39,312 nucleotides of DNA. Origin: Richelia sp. SL_2_1. Its GTDB lineage: Bacteria; Cyanobacteriota; Cyanobacteriia; Cyanobacteriales; Nostocaceae. Both the position numbers and the translations under genes were made by a program. The notes beneath the pieces are model-generated. The model was given only the letters and a program-made list of their open reading frames with translations. It did no database searches and was not told where the DNA came from. Below, piece after piece: positions 1 to 6,929 of the stretch (position 1 is the first letter of the stretch; every line of letters starts with the position of its first letter). The stretch covers positions 1 to 39,312 of the forward strand of contig JAAUSO010000056.1 of the NCBI GenBank assembly GCA_012033205.1, read 5' to 3'.

Positions 1-90
1 CTAACCCCTAACTCCTAACTCCCAACTCCTAACTCCTAACTCCTAACTCCTAACCCCTAACCCCTAACCCCTAACTCCTAACTCCTATCC
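1..90. repeat. Heptanucleotide tandem repeat (ACTCCTA/ACCCCTA)
   Basis: The first 90 bases are a run of degenerate 7-base units of the CTAACTC / CTAACCC type. Such short tandemly repeated repetitive sequences are well known in filamentous cyanobacteria. The run stops about 20 bases before the ispH start codon and may begin outside the window. Confidence 0.9.
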
Positions 91-110
91 ACCAACCACT
101 AATAACTGAT

Positions 111-1319
111 ATGGATACAAAAGCTTTTAAACGTGCATTACAACATTCGGAAAATTACCACCGTCGAGGATTTGGACATCAAGAAGAAGTTGCGACTCAG
201 TTACATTCGGAATATCAAAGCAGTTTAATTCAGGAAATTCGAGATAAAAATTATACTTTGACTCGCGGTGATGTTACTATTCGTCTAGCGGAAGCTTTTG
301 GCTTTTGTTGGGGAGTTGAACGTGCTGTAGCCATGGCTTATGAGACTCGTAAGCATTTTCCTTTAGAAAAGATTTGGATTACTAATGAGATTATTCATAA
401 CCCATCCGTCAATCAACGTTTGCGAGAAATGCAGGTGGGATTTATTCCTGTAGAAGCTGGTCAAAAAGACTTTTCTATGGTTGAATCTGGAGATGTTGTA
501 ATTTTACCTGCATTTGGAGCAAGCGTTCAAGAAATGCAGTTACTTAATGATAAAAGTTGCAAAATTGTTGATACAACTTGTCCTTGGGTTTCTAAAGTTT
601 GGAATACCGTTGAAAAACATAAAAAAGTTGATTGTACTTCTATAATTCACGGCAAATATAAACACGAAGAAACTATCGCGACTAGTTCTTTCGCTGGTAA
701 ATATCTGATTGTGCTAAATTTACAAGAAGCAGAATATGTTGCCGATTATATTTTAAATGGCGGTAATAGAGAAGAATTTCTCGCCAAATTCAGCAAAGCT
801 TGTTCTTCAGGATTCGATCCAGATAAAGATTTAGAAAAAGTTGGTATTGCCAATCAAACTACAATGCTCAAAGGAGAAACCGAACAGATTGGTAAGTTAT
901 TTGAGCATACCATGATGAAAAAGTATAATCCTGCGGAATTAAATCAGCATTTTCAAAGTTTTAATACTATCTGCGATGCTACTCAAGAAAGACAAGATGC
1001 GATGCTGGAGTTAGTAGAGGAAAAACTCGATCTAATGATAGTAATTGGTGGATTCAATTCATCAAATACTTCTCATTTGCAAGAAATTGCAGTGGAAAGA
1101 GAATTACCCTCCTATCATATTGATAGTGTAGAGAGAATTTTGTCGGCAGATAGTATCGAACATTGTCAGTTAAATGGCAATATCGAAATATCCAATCAAT
1201 GGCTGCCAGAGGGGAAAATTGTTGTCGGTATTACCTCTGGTGCTTCTACACCAGATAAAGTTGTGGAAGATGTAATCGAGAAAATTTTTGAATTGAAGCA
1301 ATCACCAGTAACAGTTTAA
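111..1319 (+). CDS. ispH: 4-hydroxy-3-methylbut-2-enyl diphosphate reductase
   Basis: Last enzyme of the MEP isoprenoid pathway. It reduces HMBPP to IPP and DMAPP using a [4Fe-4S] cluster and, in cyanobacteria, ferredoxin electrons. The 402-residue protein has the three cluster cysteines expected of IspH: Cys66 in [11 protein letters not shown], Cys157 in [11 protein letters not shown] and Cys288 in [11 protein letters not shown]. It also has the NEIIHNP substrate-site motif near residue 92. The length and the roughly 50-residue N-terminal extension match the cyanobacterial/plant form rather than the shorter E. coli form. The ATG at 111 follows a tandem repeat with no clear Shine-Dalgarno. 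The gene stands alone, with a terminator-like hairpin about 90 bases downstream. The products feed carotenoid, phytol and quinone synthesis, and undecaprenyl synthesis by UppS later in this window. Confidence 0.96.
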   Translation: MDTKAFKRALQHSENYHRRGFGHQEEVATQLHSEYQSSLIQEIRDKNYTLTRGDVTIRLAEAFGFCWGVERAVAMAYETRKHFPLEKIWITNEIIHNPSVNQRLREMQVGFIPVEAGQKDFSMVESGDVVILPAFGASVQEMQLLNDKSCKIVDTTCPWVSKVWNTVEKHKKVDCTSIIHGKYKHEETIATSSFAGKYLIVLNLQEAEYVADYILNGGNREEFLAKFSKACSSGFDPDKDLEKVGIANQTTMLKGETEQIGKLFEHTMMKKYNPAELNQHFQSFNTICDATQERQDAMLELVEEKLDLMIVIGGFNSSNTSHLQEIAVERELPSYHIDSVERILSADSIEHCQLNGNIEISNQWLPEGKIVVGITSGASTPDKVVEDVIEKIFELKQSPVTV

Positions 1320-1405
1320 AGCTGAAATTTGTATTGTGTTTTAATTTACAAACGAGTTGTGTTGCAACATCTTTCCATTGCATAACTAATTATTAGAAAT
1401 GTACC

Positions 1406-1440
1406 TGAAGTCCCTTGAGAAAGCGGGCTTCATTTCTTTA
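1406..1440 (+). terminator. Probable terminator of ispH
   Basis: The arms TGAAGTCC and GGGCTTCA pair (one G-T) around an 8-9 base loop and are followed by the T-rich stretch TTTCTTT. The hairpin lies about 90 bases after the ispH stop codon. Stem strength is modest. Confidence 0.5.
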
Positions 1441-1525
1441 TAACTGAAAGGGAACATAGCTCAAGAATTAAGTGTCTTTCATTTCTATAAAGTCAAGACT
1501 ATTAAGCACATTTTTATCAAAAATT

Positions 1526-1567
1526 AGAATTAGAACTATAGAATTAGAACTATAGAATTAGAACTTC
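1526..1567. repeat. Three tandem copies of a 14-bp unit
   Basis: AGAATTAGAACTAT is repeated three times without spacing; the last copy is slightly diverged. The unit length of 14 fits the multiple-of-seven pattern of the other tandem repeats in the window. Confidence 0.85.
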
Positions 1568-1635
1568 TACAAAAGATAAACTGAAAACTTTAGTAACTAT
1601 TGAATGTTGTAATTACCAAATTAAAAGTTGGTTCT

Positions 1636-1669
1636 AGAAGTCGGGTTTTTATGAAAAAACCCGACTTCT
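1636..1669. repeat. Dispersed hairpin repeat (AAAACCCGACTTCT family)
   Basis: AGAAGTCGGGTTTTT and its complement form a near-perfect hairpin with a 2-4 base loop. The same arm sequence recurs at 6835-6849, 6915-6929 and about 9796-9810, and the opposite arm at 6866-6880, so this is a dispersed repeat rather than a one-off terminator. It could end transcription in either direction. Confidence 0.8.
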
Positions 1670-1960
1670 GATGGAAATGACTTCTCAATTAAAAGTTGAT
1701 TCCATGAAGCTAAATGCCAATAAAGTTGTATGATAATTAACACTGATGTCCAAGTTACTTTTATAGACAAATCTCTTATTGTAACATAGGAACATTGTTT
1801 TGTTCAATAAGAACTAGTACAAATAGTAAAAGCTAACTGCTATTGCTAGCCAAAATTTAGGTATACAAAGACTATTCCTTTCTCTGCTAATTTTCGGATC
1901 AGAGCAAGGAATTATCCTTATATATCTAAATATTTACTCAAATCAAAAAGGTTAGGAATT

Positions 1961-2266
1961 ATGATGAGGATGACTCGTAAATTAGCATTTGCAACTGCTT
2001 GTTTAGCGATATTGTTTGCTGTAGTTGTGAAACCGACGAGTGCTATCGAAAATAATTTATCAGGGGAATTAACAGCACAGTCTTTCAATAATAAACCATT
2101 TACAGAAGAAACATCACAGAAACCAGATTCGAGTCGAAAAGATGAATCTTGGCTAATGCCAGTCTTATGGGGATTAGGTGGATACTTAATTGGGAGTATG
2201 ATCGGAACACAGAAAACTTATACCAAAATGAACAAGGGAGAACGGAAAATTCCTCCCTTCAGCTAA
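1961..2266 (+). CDS. Small hypothetical protein with signal peptide and C-terminal membrane segment
   Basis: A 101-residue protein of unrecognised family. Residues 1-28 look like a Sec signal peptide: positive MMRMTRK, a hydrophobic core, and KPTSA before a likely cleavage site. A polar, Ser/Lys/Glu-rich middle follows. A glycine-rich hydrophobic segment (about residues 64-84, WLMPVLWGLGGYLIGSMIG) could be a membrane helix. The tail is basic. A purine-rich TTAGGA lies 6-11 bases before ATG 1961. A second in-frame ATG is the next codon. A strong hairpin about 100 bases downstream supports a monocistronic transcript. No function is assigned; an exported or periplasmic-side membrane protein is the most that can be said. 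Confidence 0.65.
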   Translation: MMRMTRKLAFATACLAILFAVVVKPTSAIENNLSGELTAQSFNNKPFTEETSQKPDSSRKDESWLMPVLWGLGGYLIGSMIGTQKTYTKMNKGERKIPPFS

Positions 2267-2368
2267 CAGTTATGCATCTCTAACGAATAATACCTCTAAA
2301 ACAGTGTGCTTCTCTTCAAATAGCTTGGCTTAAATATATAGATACGTGATTCCCTATAGTTGTGCAAC

Positions 2369-2400
2369 GGTGGATAATATTGATTTTATCCACCATTTAT
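2369..2400 (+). terminator. Terminator after the small secreted-protein gene
   Basis: GGTGGATAA and TTATCCACC form a perfect 9-bp stem with an 8-base loop, followed by ATTTATT. It lies between two convergent genes. The T-rich side favours termination of the rightward transcript. Confidence 0.65.
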
Positions 2401-2404
2401 TAGA

Positions 2405-2474
2405 AAATTTTGGATTTTAGATTTTGGATTAAAGGAGTTAAGAGTTAGAAGTTAAGAGTTAGGAATTGATAACT
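2405..2474. repeat. Short tandem repeats (TTTTGGATTTTAGA and AGTTAAG units)
   Basis: Two adjoining low-complexity runs of 7-base-type units, ATTTTGGATTTTAGA followed by AGAGTTAGAAGTTA. They abut the 3' end of the phosphatase gene. Confidence 0.7.
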
Positions 2475-2475
2475 G

Positions 2476-3822
2476 TCAACTATCAACTATTTCCTTTCCA
2501 AATAACGTTAAATACATCAAACGATAAATATCTGTATTGTCTACAGTATTAGCTAATTTATCGGCATTTAATCCGTGTGCTTTAGCAATAATTGAACCAG
2601 TAAAATCATTAAAACCTCCCCAGGCGATGGCAAAGGGATAAGTGTTTCCTTGTTTATTGGGTGCAGAAACAAAAGGTAATGTACCTGTTCCTTCTTTACC
2701 ATCCCATGGTGCGCCATTTTGACCTTTTTCTGGTAAAGGTTTATCTAAGGGAAAATCTTTAGTGGTAACTCCAATTACTTCTAAACCACTTGCATCGCTA
2801 TCGGCGGCAGTCACTAATAAAGTATTAGGCTTTTTATCAATAAATTCCATCGCTACACCGATTGCATCATCGGCGCGTTTGACTGCTTCTATACAACCTT
2901 TGGCGTTGTTATAATTACAAAAATTGTCGGTTCCTTCTTCTTCTAAAACAATAAAAAAACCGTTCTCATCTTGTGAAACAATTTTTAAAGTTGCTTGCAA
3001 CATTTGCGAAACTGTCGGCGCTTCTGCAAAATACAACGGGAAATTTTTCTCTTGTAAATCTTCTTCGGATTCATCATTATAAATATCTGTCGCTGCAAAA
3101 ATCCCTAATACTTTTTTAGTATTTGGAGGTAAATTCAAAAGTTCGTCGCGATTGTAAACTACGGTATAACCTTTTTGTTTAGCAACTTCAATTAAATTTA
3201 TTCCGTCTTCCCGCTGACTTTCTTCAGCTTTACTATATCTTCCAGCTGTTCCTTTGGGAAGATAAAATACTTCACCACCACCTAAAATTACATCGACTCC
3301 AGATTCAACTATTTGCTTAGTAATTTCTGCAAAATCTCGACGACTTTTAGTTTTAGCAACAAAAGCACCAGTTCCAGGTTCGACTATTATCCCAGAATTA
3401 ATTATCGCCGTAGCTTTACCGGCAGCTACAGCTTCTTCCATTATCGTTTGTGGTTTACCCGAAGCTGCTACTATCGGTTGTCCATTTTCATCTAATCCAA
3501 AGGAATCGGCGTTTACTTTCACTCCTGTAGCGTGAACTACTGCACCTGCGTTAGAAGTTGCTGTAAGTTGGTTTTTTAAATGTCCTAGATACACACCCAA
3601 ATTAGACATCTTATCCCAATTAAGTCTACCATCCGGACCATAATGCAGCATCCGCGCTGCACCCCAATGAGACGGACTAGTTCCATCTGGATGAATGAAT
3701 ATTACGTTCCCTTGGTTGCTTTGATTTGCAGCAGTTTGAGTTGGTGTCGAAGTGTTACATCCAAGTAAAGTTAGCATCACTAAGACTGTCAAACCAATTA
3801 TTTTTCTGTTAATTTGCAACAC
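2476..3822 (-). CDS. Alkaline phosphatase superfamily lipoprotein with altered metal site
   Basis: A 448-residue protein that aligns by eye with PhoA-type alkaline phosphatases. It begins with a signal peptide ending in a clear lipobox (LTLLGC, Cys22), so it is probably a lipoprotein on the outer face of the inner membrane. Family landmarks are present: PDGTSPSHW where the first metal Asp lies, a Ser in TSNAGA before HATGVKV (nucleophile position), EEEGTDNF (Glu and Asp ligands), and DNTDIYRLMY near the end. Several expected histidines are missing. The H after the ligand Asp (TADH) is Ser/Asp in VTAADSDASGL, the H of DxxxH is Asn, and no H precedes the final PFAIAWGG strand. It could be a divergent phosphatase or phosphodiesterase, or a binding protein. 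There is no partner gene; the neighbour upstream is divergent. Confidence 0.8.
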   Translation of the reverse strand: MLQINRKIIGLTVLVMLTLLGCNTSTPTQTAANQSNQGNVIFIHPDGTSPSHWGAARMLHYGPDGRLNWDKMSNLGVYLGHLKNQLTATSNAGAVVHATGVKVNADSFGLDENGQPIVAASGKPQTIMEEAVAAGKATAIINSGIIVEPGTGAFVAKTKSRRDFAEITKQIVESGVDVILGGGEVFYLPKGTAGRYSKAEESQREDGINLIEVAKQKGYTVVYNRDELLNLPPNTKKVLGIFAATDIYNDESEEDLQEKNFPLYFAEAPTVSQMLQATLKIVSQDENGFFIVLEEEGTDNFCNYNNAKGCIEAVKRADDAIGVAMEFIDKKPNTLLVTAADSDASGLEVIGVTTKDFPLDKPLPEKGQNGAPWDGKEGTGTLPFVSAPNKQGNTYPFAIAWGGFNDFTGSIIAKAHGLNADKLANTVDNTDIYRLMYLTLFGKEIVDS

Positions 3823-4526
3823 GGTTTTTAGCTACTCTATATATTGAAATTAATTTAATTACGACTTTTAGAATGTTAAGTCTGGGCTAGATATATCAAT
3901 GTATTGCAGAAAAGTAAATATCTTTTTCGGAAGTTTTTAACTGTTATGTAATCTAAATTACTTTTTTTTTAGTTTTATAATAGTTTTATAAATATAATTT
4001 TGCTGATTTGAATTATCTGGTAATACCAAAAACTCAAAACACTCAAATTAAATCAGGAATAGGACGTTGGTGCGTGACACAGAAGAAGCTTATCCTAACC
4101 GTTCCAACATTCTTTAAAGTATCACACATCCTACAATCTAAAATTGAAAATACCCAAATTAAATATAGGATTCTTACTTTAATATTGAATAAAACTAAAT
4201 TCACTTTCTGTCACCGATTACCTATTACCTATTCCCCATTCCTCCCAACCCGCCAAGTCTACTCCCTATTCCCTATTCCCTATTCCCTATTCCCCTACTC
4301 CCTATTCCCTATCTAAACGAAATGTTTAATTGAATCTTGACACAATTACTTAAGAACCATTATTTATTTTTTTGCTTTTTATCCGGTGGAAAATATCCTT
4401 TAGCTGTATAAAATAAAGTGTAATTTGAGCTACCATTAAATTACTAAATAGCCGAATTATTACATAGTTTTTTCTCTCTGAAAAAATAAAAAATCATTAG
4501 TTAAATTACACAAAAGCAGGTGATTG
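3823..4526. other. Spacer between divergent phosphatase and protease genes
   Basis: About 700 AT-rich bases. The left part must hold the phosphatase promoter; TTAA-containing words on the minus strand around 3870 and 3940 recall Pho boxes but do not form a regular array. The middle has a heptamer repeat (4213-4313). A short open frame across 4008-4316 ends inside that repeat and is not considered real. The right end holds the protease promoter region. Confidence 0.6.
4213..4313. repeat. Heptanucleotide tandem repeat (CCCTATT)
   Basis: A run of TTACCTA and CCCTATT units with a short interruption near 4240-4260. It is the same class of repeat as at 36623-36687 and 12608-12683. Confidence 0.9.
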
Positions 4527-4748
4527 ATGCGATTTGAATGGACAAATATTTTTGCAGACATTGATCCAAGATTACAAAGACTTATACAACGTCGTCGTCG
4601 TGGAATATCTACTCCACCTACAGCTTCAACAGAGGTGGGAGAAGTTGCAGTAATTGCCAAAGTAATGATATTCAAGCATGGCGATCGCTCAGTGAAGTCA
4701 GAGAAGGTGCAGAGATTGGTAGTACGTCTGCGGGAGATATTATTGTAA
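4527..4748 (+). pseudogene. N-terminal part of the subtilisin-family protease, out of frame with the rest
   Basis: This frame starts MRFEWTNIFADIDPRLQ and runs through EVAVIAKV, which looks like the start of cyanobacterial S8 proteases. It then turns into unrelated sequence and stops at 4746-4748. Near 4664 the sensible reading jumps to another frame, continuing NDIQAWRSLSEVREGAEIG and on into the protease without a stop. Joining the two at the GTA codon (4662-4664) with a one-base step back gives an uninterrupted protein of about 597 residues. The sequence there (CAAAGTAATGAT) is not a classic slippery heptamer, so a one-base deletion or a sequencing error is more likely than programmed frameshifting. 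A TTG three bases upstream could be an alternative start. Confidence 0.75.
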
Positions 4749-4762
4749 CAGCGAGAGTCCCC

Positions 4763-6319
4763 GTGTCGCGGTTGCAGTCGGTACGTACTTCACCTTGCGT
4801 TATCAGCTTACAAGCATCACAAGCTTTACAATTAACTGTTGATCAGAGTTTTGGAGAAGGATTAATTAGTCGTAATTTGATACAAGTAGATTCTAGTGGA
4901 CAACAAGGAAAAAATGTAGTTGTGGGAATTATCGATGTCGGTTGCGATTTCGTCCACAAAAATTTTCGTCACTCAGATGGTTCTACTAGAATACTCGCTT
5001 TATGGGACCAAGATGGTTCTTCAGAACCCGATAGTCCTTTTGGTTATGGAAAAGTTTATCGGAGCGCAGAAATTAACCAAGCTTTACAAGCAGAAAATCC
5101 TTATTTAGCTTTGGGTTATTATCCCGGAAAGCTGGCTCACGGAACTCATGTCATGGATATCGCCACAGGAAATGGCAACGGTACCGGAAGTGCAGGTATA
5201 GCTCCCGAAGCTGATATCGTATTCGTTCACTTTTCTAATGGTGCTGTAGAAGCACTGTTGGCTGATGGTAGTTCGGCTGTCGACAATTCTTTAGGTGATA
5301 CTACTGAACTTGTGGAAGCGGTCGATTTTATCTTTGACATCGCCGAAGAACGCCCTTGTGCCATCAATATTAGTTTGGCTTTACATGGTGGTCCTCACGA
5401 TGGTACGGCTTTGGTGGAACAAAGTCTAGATGCTTTAGTTGCTCAAAAACCGAATCGAGCGGTAGTTATTGCGGCGGGAAATTCTTATGATAAAGGAATT
5501 CATGCTTCAGGAACAGTTCCACAAGATGGTTTCACCGATTTGCATTGGGATATTCCTAAAGGTCATAGACAGTACAAAGCAATTGAAGTTTGGTATAATG
5601 GTGCCGATAAATTCCTTTTGGAAATCATTCCTCCCAACGGCGAAACTTTAGTAAGTTTAAAATTAGGAGAAAATGGAGAAATTGTAGACGAAGATGATAA
5701 CACCCTAATTTATTTATCTCACCGTTTTTGCGACCCTAACAACGGCGATAATATGATTGGTGTTTTTATGGAATCCCGACTTCCAGGAGGAGTTTGGACT
5801 TTACGACTGCACGGCATTGAAGTGACTAACGGTAATTTTCACGCTTGGATAGAACGTGAAGATGGTTCTCAAACCAGCTTTGTCCCACCTCATGATAATA
5901 CTCATACCGTTAACTCTATCGGCTGCGGACGTAATATAATTATGGTTGGTTGTTATAACCCCACAAAACCTAACCAACCTTTATCATATTTTTCTAGTTC
6001 TGGTCCTACCCGCGACCAACGACAAAAACCCGATTTTATCGCTGCCGGACAAAATATATGGGCTGCTTGTTCACTTACTCAAACTAAGTCTTACCAAAAA
6101 TCTGGTACCAGTATGTCTGCACCCATGGTTACTGGAATTATCGCTTTAATGCTCGCTGAAGCTCAAGCCCGCAACATTGAATTAGATATTGAACAAATTC
6201 GTAATATCTTAATCCAAAGTGCTGAAAATAATCCTCCAGAAGAACCTTTACAAAAAATGCGTTATGGTTATGGTCCAATTAATCTTCAAACTACAATTTC
6301 CATCGTCAGAACGATGTGA
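4763..6319 (+). CDS. Subtilisin-family (S8) serine protease, 5' part out of frame
   Basis: This frame encodes the whole catalytic domain. Counting from the internal GTG at 4763, the triad is Asp58 (VVVGIIDVGCD), His126 (LAHGTHVMD) and Ser450 (SGTSMSAPMVTG), with the oxyanion Asn240 (IAAGNS). Between Asn and Ser there is an insertion of about 120 residues (255-375) predicted to be beta-rich. The reading frame is open upstream of 4763, back past 4664, where it joins the N-terminal domain after a one-base shift. The GTG is therefore probably not the native start, and the product as written lacks most of its propeptide-like domain. No signal peptide is visible in either part, so a cytoplasmic role or a non-Sec route is possible. 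A small gene resembling its N-terminal domain follows after 79 bases on the same strand. Confidence 0.85.
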   Translation: MSRLQSVRTSPCVISLQASQALQLTVDQSFGEGLISRNLIQVDSSGQQGKNVVVGIIDVGCDFVHKNFRHSDGSTRILALWDQDGSSEPDSPFGYGKVYRSAEINQALQAENPYLALGYYPGKLAHGTHVMDIATGNGNGTGSAGIAPEADIVFVHFSNGAVEALLADGSSAVDNSLGDTTELVEAVDFIFDIAEERPCAINISLALHGGPHDGTALVEQSLDALVAQKPNRAVVIAAGNSYDKGIHASGTVPQDGFTDLHWDIPKGHRQYKAIEVWYNGADKFLLEIIPPNGETLVSLKLGENGEIVDEDDNTLIYLSHRFCDPNNGDNMIGVFMESRLPGGVWTLRLHGIEVTNGNFHAWIEREDGSQTSFVPPHDNTHTVNSIGCGRNIIMVGCYNPTKPNQPLSYFSSSGPTRDQRQKPDFIAAGQNIWAACSLTQTKSYQKSGTSMSAPMVTGIIALMLAEAQARNIELDIEQIRNILIQSAENNPPEEPLQKMRYGYGPINLQTTISIVRTM

Positions 6320-6398
6320 TAATATAAGGTGATAAAATATAATATTATTCGATTACAAGAATACTTTTTTACTTAATGTAAATCAGGAATAGTTATTT

Positions 6399-6710
6399 AT
6401 GCTTTACATCGCAGGCAGACCAGTGCGTATTAAAAAAAATACGCTGTACAGTTCTCACAAAAAAGAACATGGCTCTGAAATCACACAATCCCAGCAACCA
6501 GAAAGTAATGATATTTTTGGGGTTACTGTGAAAGTCGCGGAACCTGGATATATACCCCCAGGTGTTAAATTAAGAGGTCATATTTCCGCTAATTTATTTA
6601 CAGCAAACGTGACTTCACGAGATATCGAAAATTTAGAAACCGACTCTAAAGTCGTGTCAATCAGTGCGCCAAGAAAATTACATGGTGCTAACAATGATTC
6701 TGTTGCTTAA
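6399..6710 (+). CDS. Small protein resembling the protease N-terminal (propeptide-like) domain
   Basis: A 103-residue protein. Residues 40-97 (from FGVTVKV through ISAPRKLHG) can be laid against the region of the upstream protease that precedes its catalytic domain. Shared positions are a VxVKV/VAVIAKV strand, a Leu-x-Glu/Lys-x-Arg-Gly turn, an Ile, an FTANV/VTARV strand, a helix with spaced Leu/Ile/Val, and a closing V-S-I/L-x-A strand. The match is by eye and of low identity. Subtilase propeptides (inhibitor family I9) fold the catalytic domain and inhibit it, so this could be a free inhibitor or a chaperone acting in trans. The first 35 residues are basic and polar. There is no signal peptide. 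AGGA lies about 12 bases before ATG 6399, a weak ribosome site. Probably co-transcribed with the protease. Confidence 0.6.
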   Translation: MLYIAGRPVRIKKNTLYSSHKKEHGSEITQSQQPESNDIFGVTVKVAEPGYIPPGVKLRGHISANLFTANVTSRDIENLETDSKVVSISAPRKLHGANNDSVA

Positions 6711-6821
6711 ATATTTTTCTTCAACATCAAAGTTGTTTAAAAATATTTGACAATATACCTATTGTATGCAATTGTAGCGTAATTTCATCAAAATTAAATA
6801 AAAAAAATCAAAAATTGTTAT

Positions 6822-6929
6822 AGATATTTATCTTAAAAACCCGACTTCTCAAGCTTTTGAAACTGAGAAGTCGGGTTTTTGTAGTGGTTGTGTTGTATTA
6901 CAGATATTTATCTTAAAAACCCGACTTCT
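6822..6929. repeat. 28-bp direct repeat carrying the AAAACCCGACTTCT arm
   Basis: The 28 bases at 6822-6849 recur exactly at 6902-6929, 80 bases apart. They start AGATATTTATC and end CCCGACTTCT. The right copy overlaps the last codons and the stop codon of the beta-helix gene; the left copy supplies one arm of the terminator hairpin. Confidence 0.9.
6835..6880. terminator. Bidirectional terminator hairpin between convergent genes
   Basis: AAAAACCCGACTTCTC and GAGAAGTCGGGTTTTT pair perfectly over about 16 bp around a 14-base loop, giving a T run on either strand. It sits between the small propeptide-like gene and the beta-helix gene and belongs to the dispersed hairpin family also found at 1636-1669. 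Confidence 0.8.

Larger units (their letters stand above)
1320..1960. other. Gene-free spacer with hairpins and a 14-bp triplicate repeat
   Basis: These 641 AT-rich bases hold no convincing coding sequence. They contain a terminator-like hairpin after ispH (1406-1440), three head-to-tail copies of a 14-base unit (1526-1567), and a long perfect hairpin of the dispersed AAACCCGACTTCT family (1636-1669). The last 150 bases should include the promoter of the small gene starting at 1961, but no clear -35/-10 pair could be assigned. Confidence 0.7.

Noticed and set aside
3860-3990. Pho-box array upstream of the phosphatase-like gene
   Set aside because: Some TTAA-containing words occur on the minus strand, but they lack the regular 8-plus-3 spacing and the CTTAACCT consensus, so they cannot be told from AT-rich background.
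4008-4316. 102-codon open frame in the phosphatase-protease spacer
   Set aside because: Its last third is translated heptamer repeat (SLFPIPYSLFPY), it lacks a ribosome site, and its composition is not protein-like.
4655-4675. Programmed -1 frameshift in the protease gene
   Set aside because: The site CAAAGTAATGAT has no slippery X-XXY-YYZ heptamer, and no strong downstream hairpin was seen. An indel or sequencing error is simpler.
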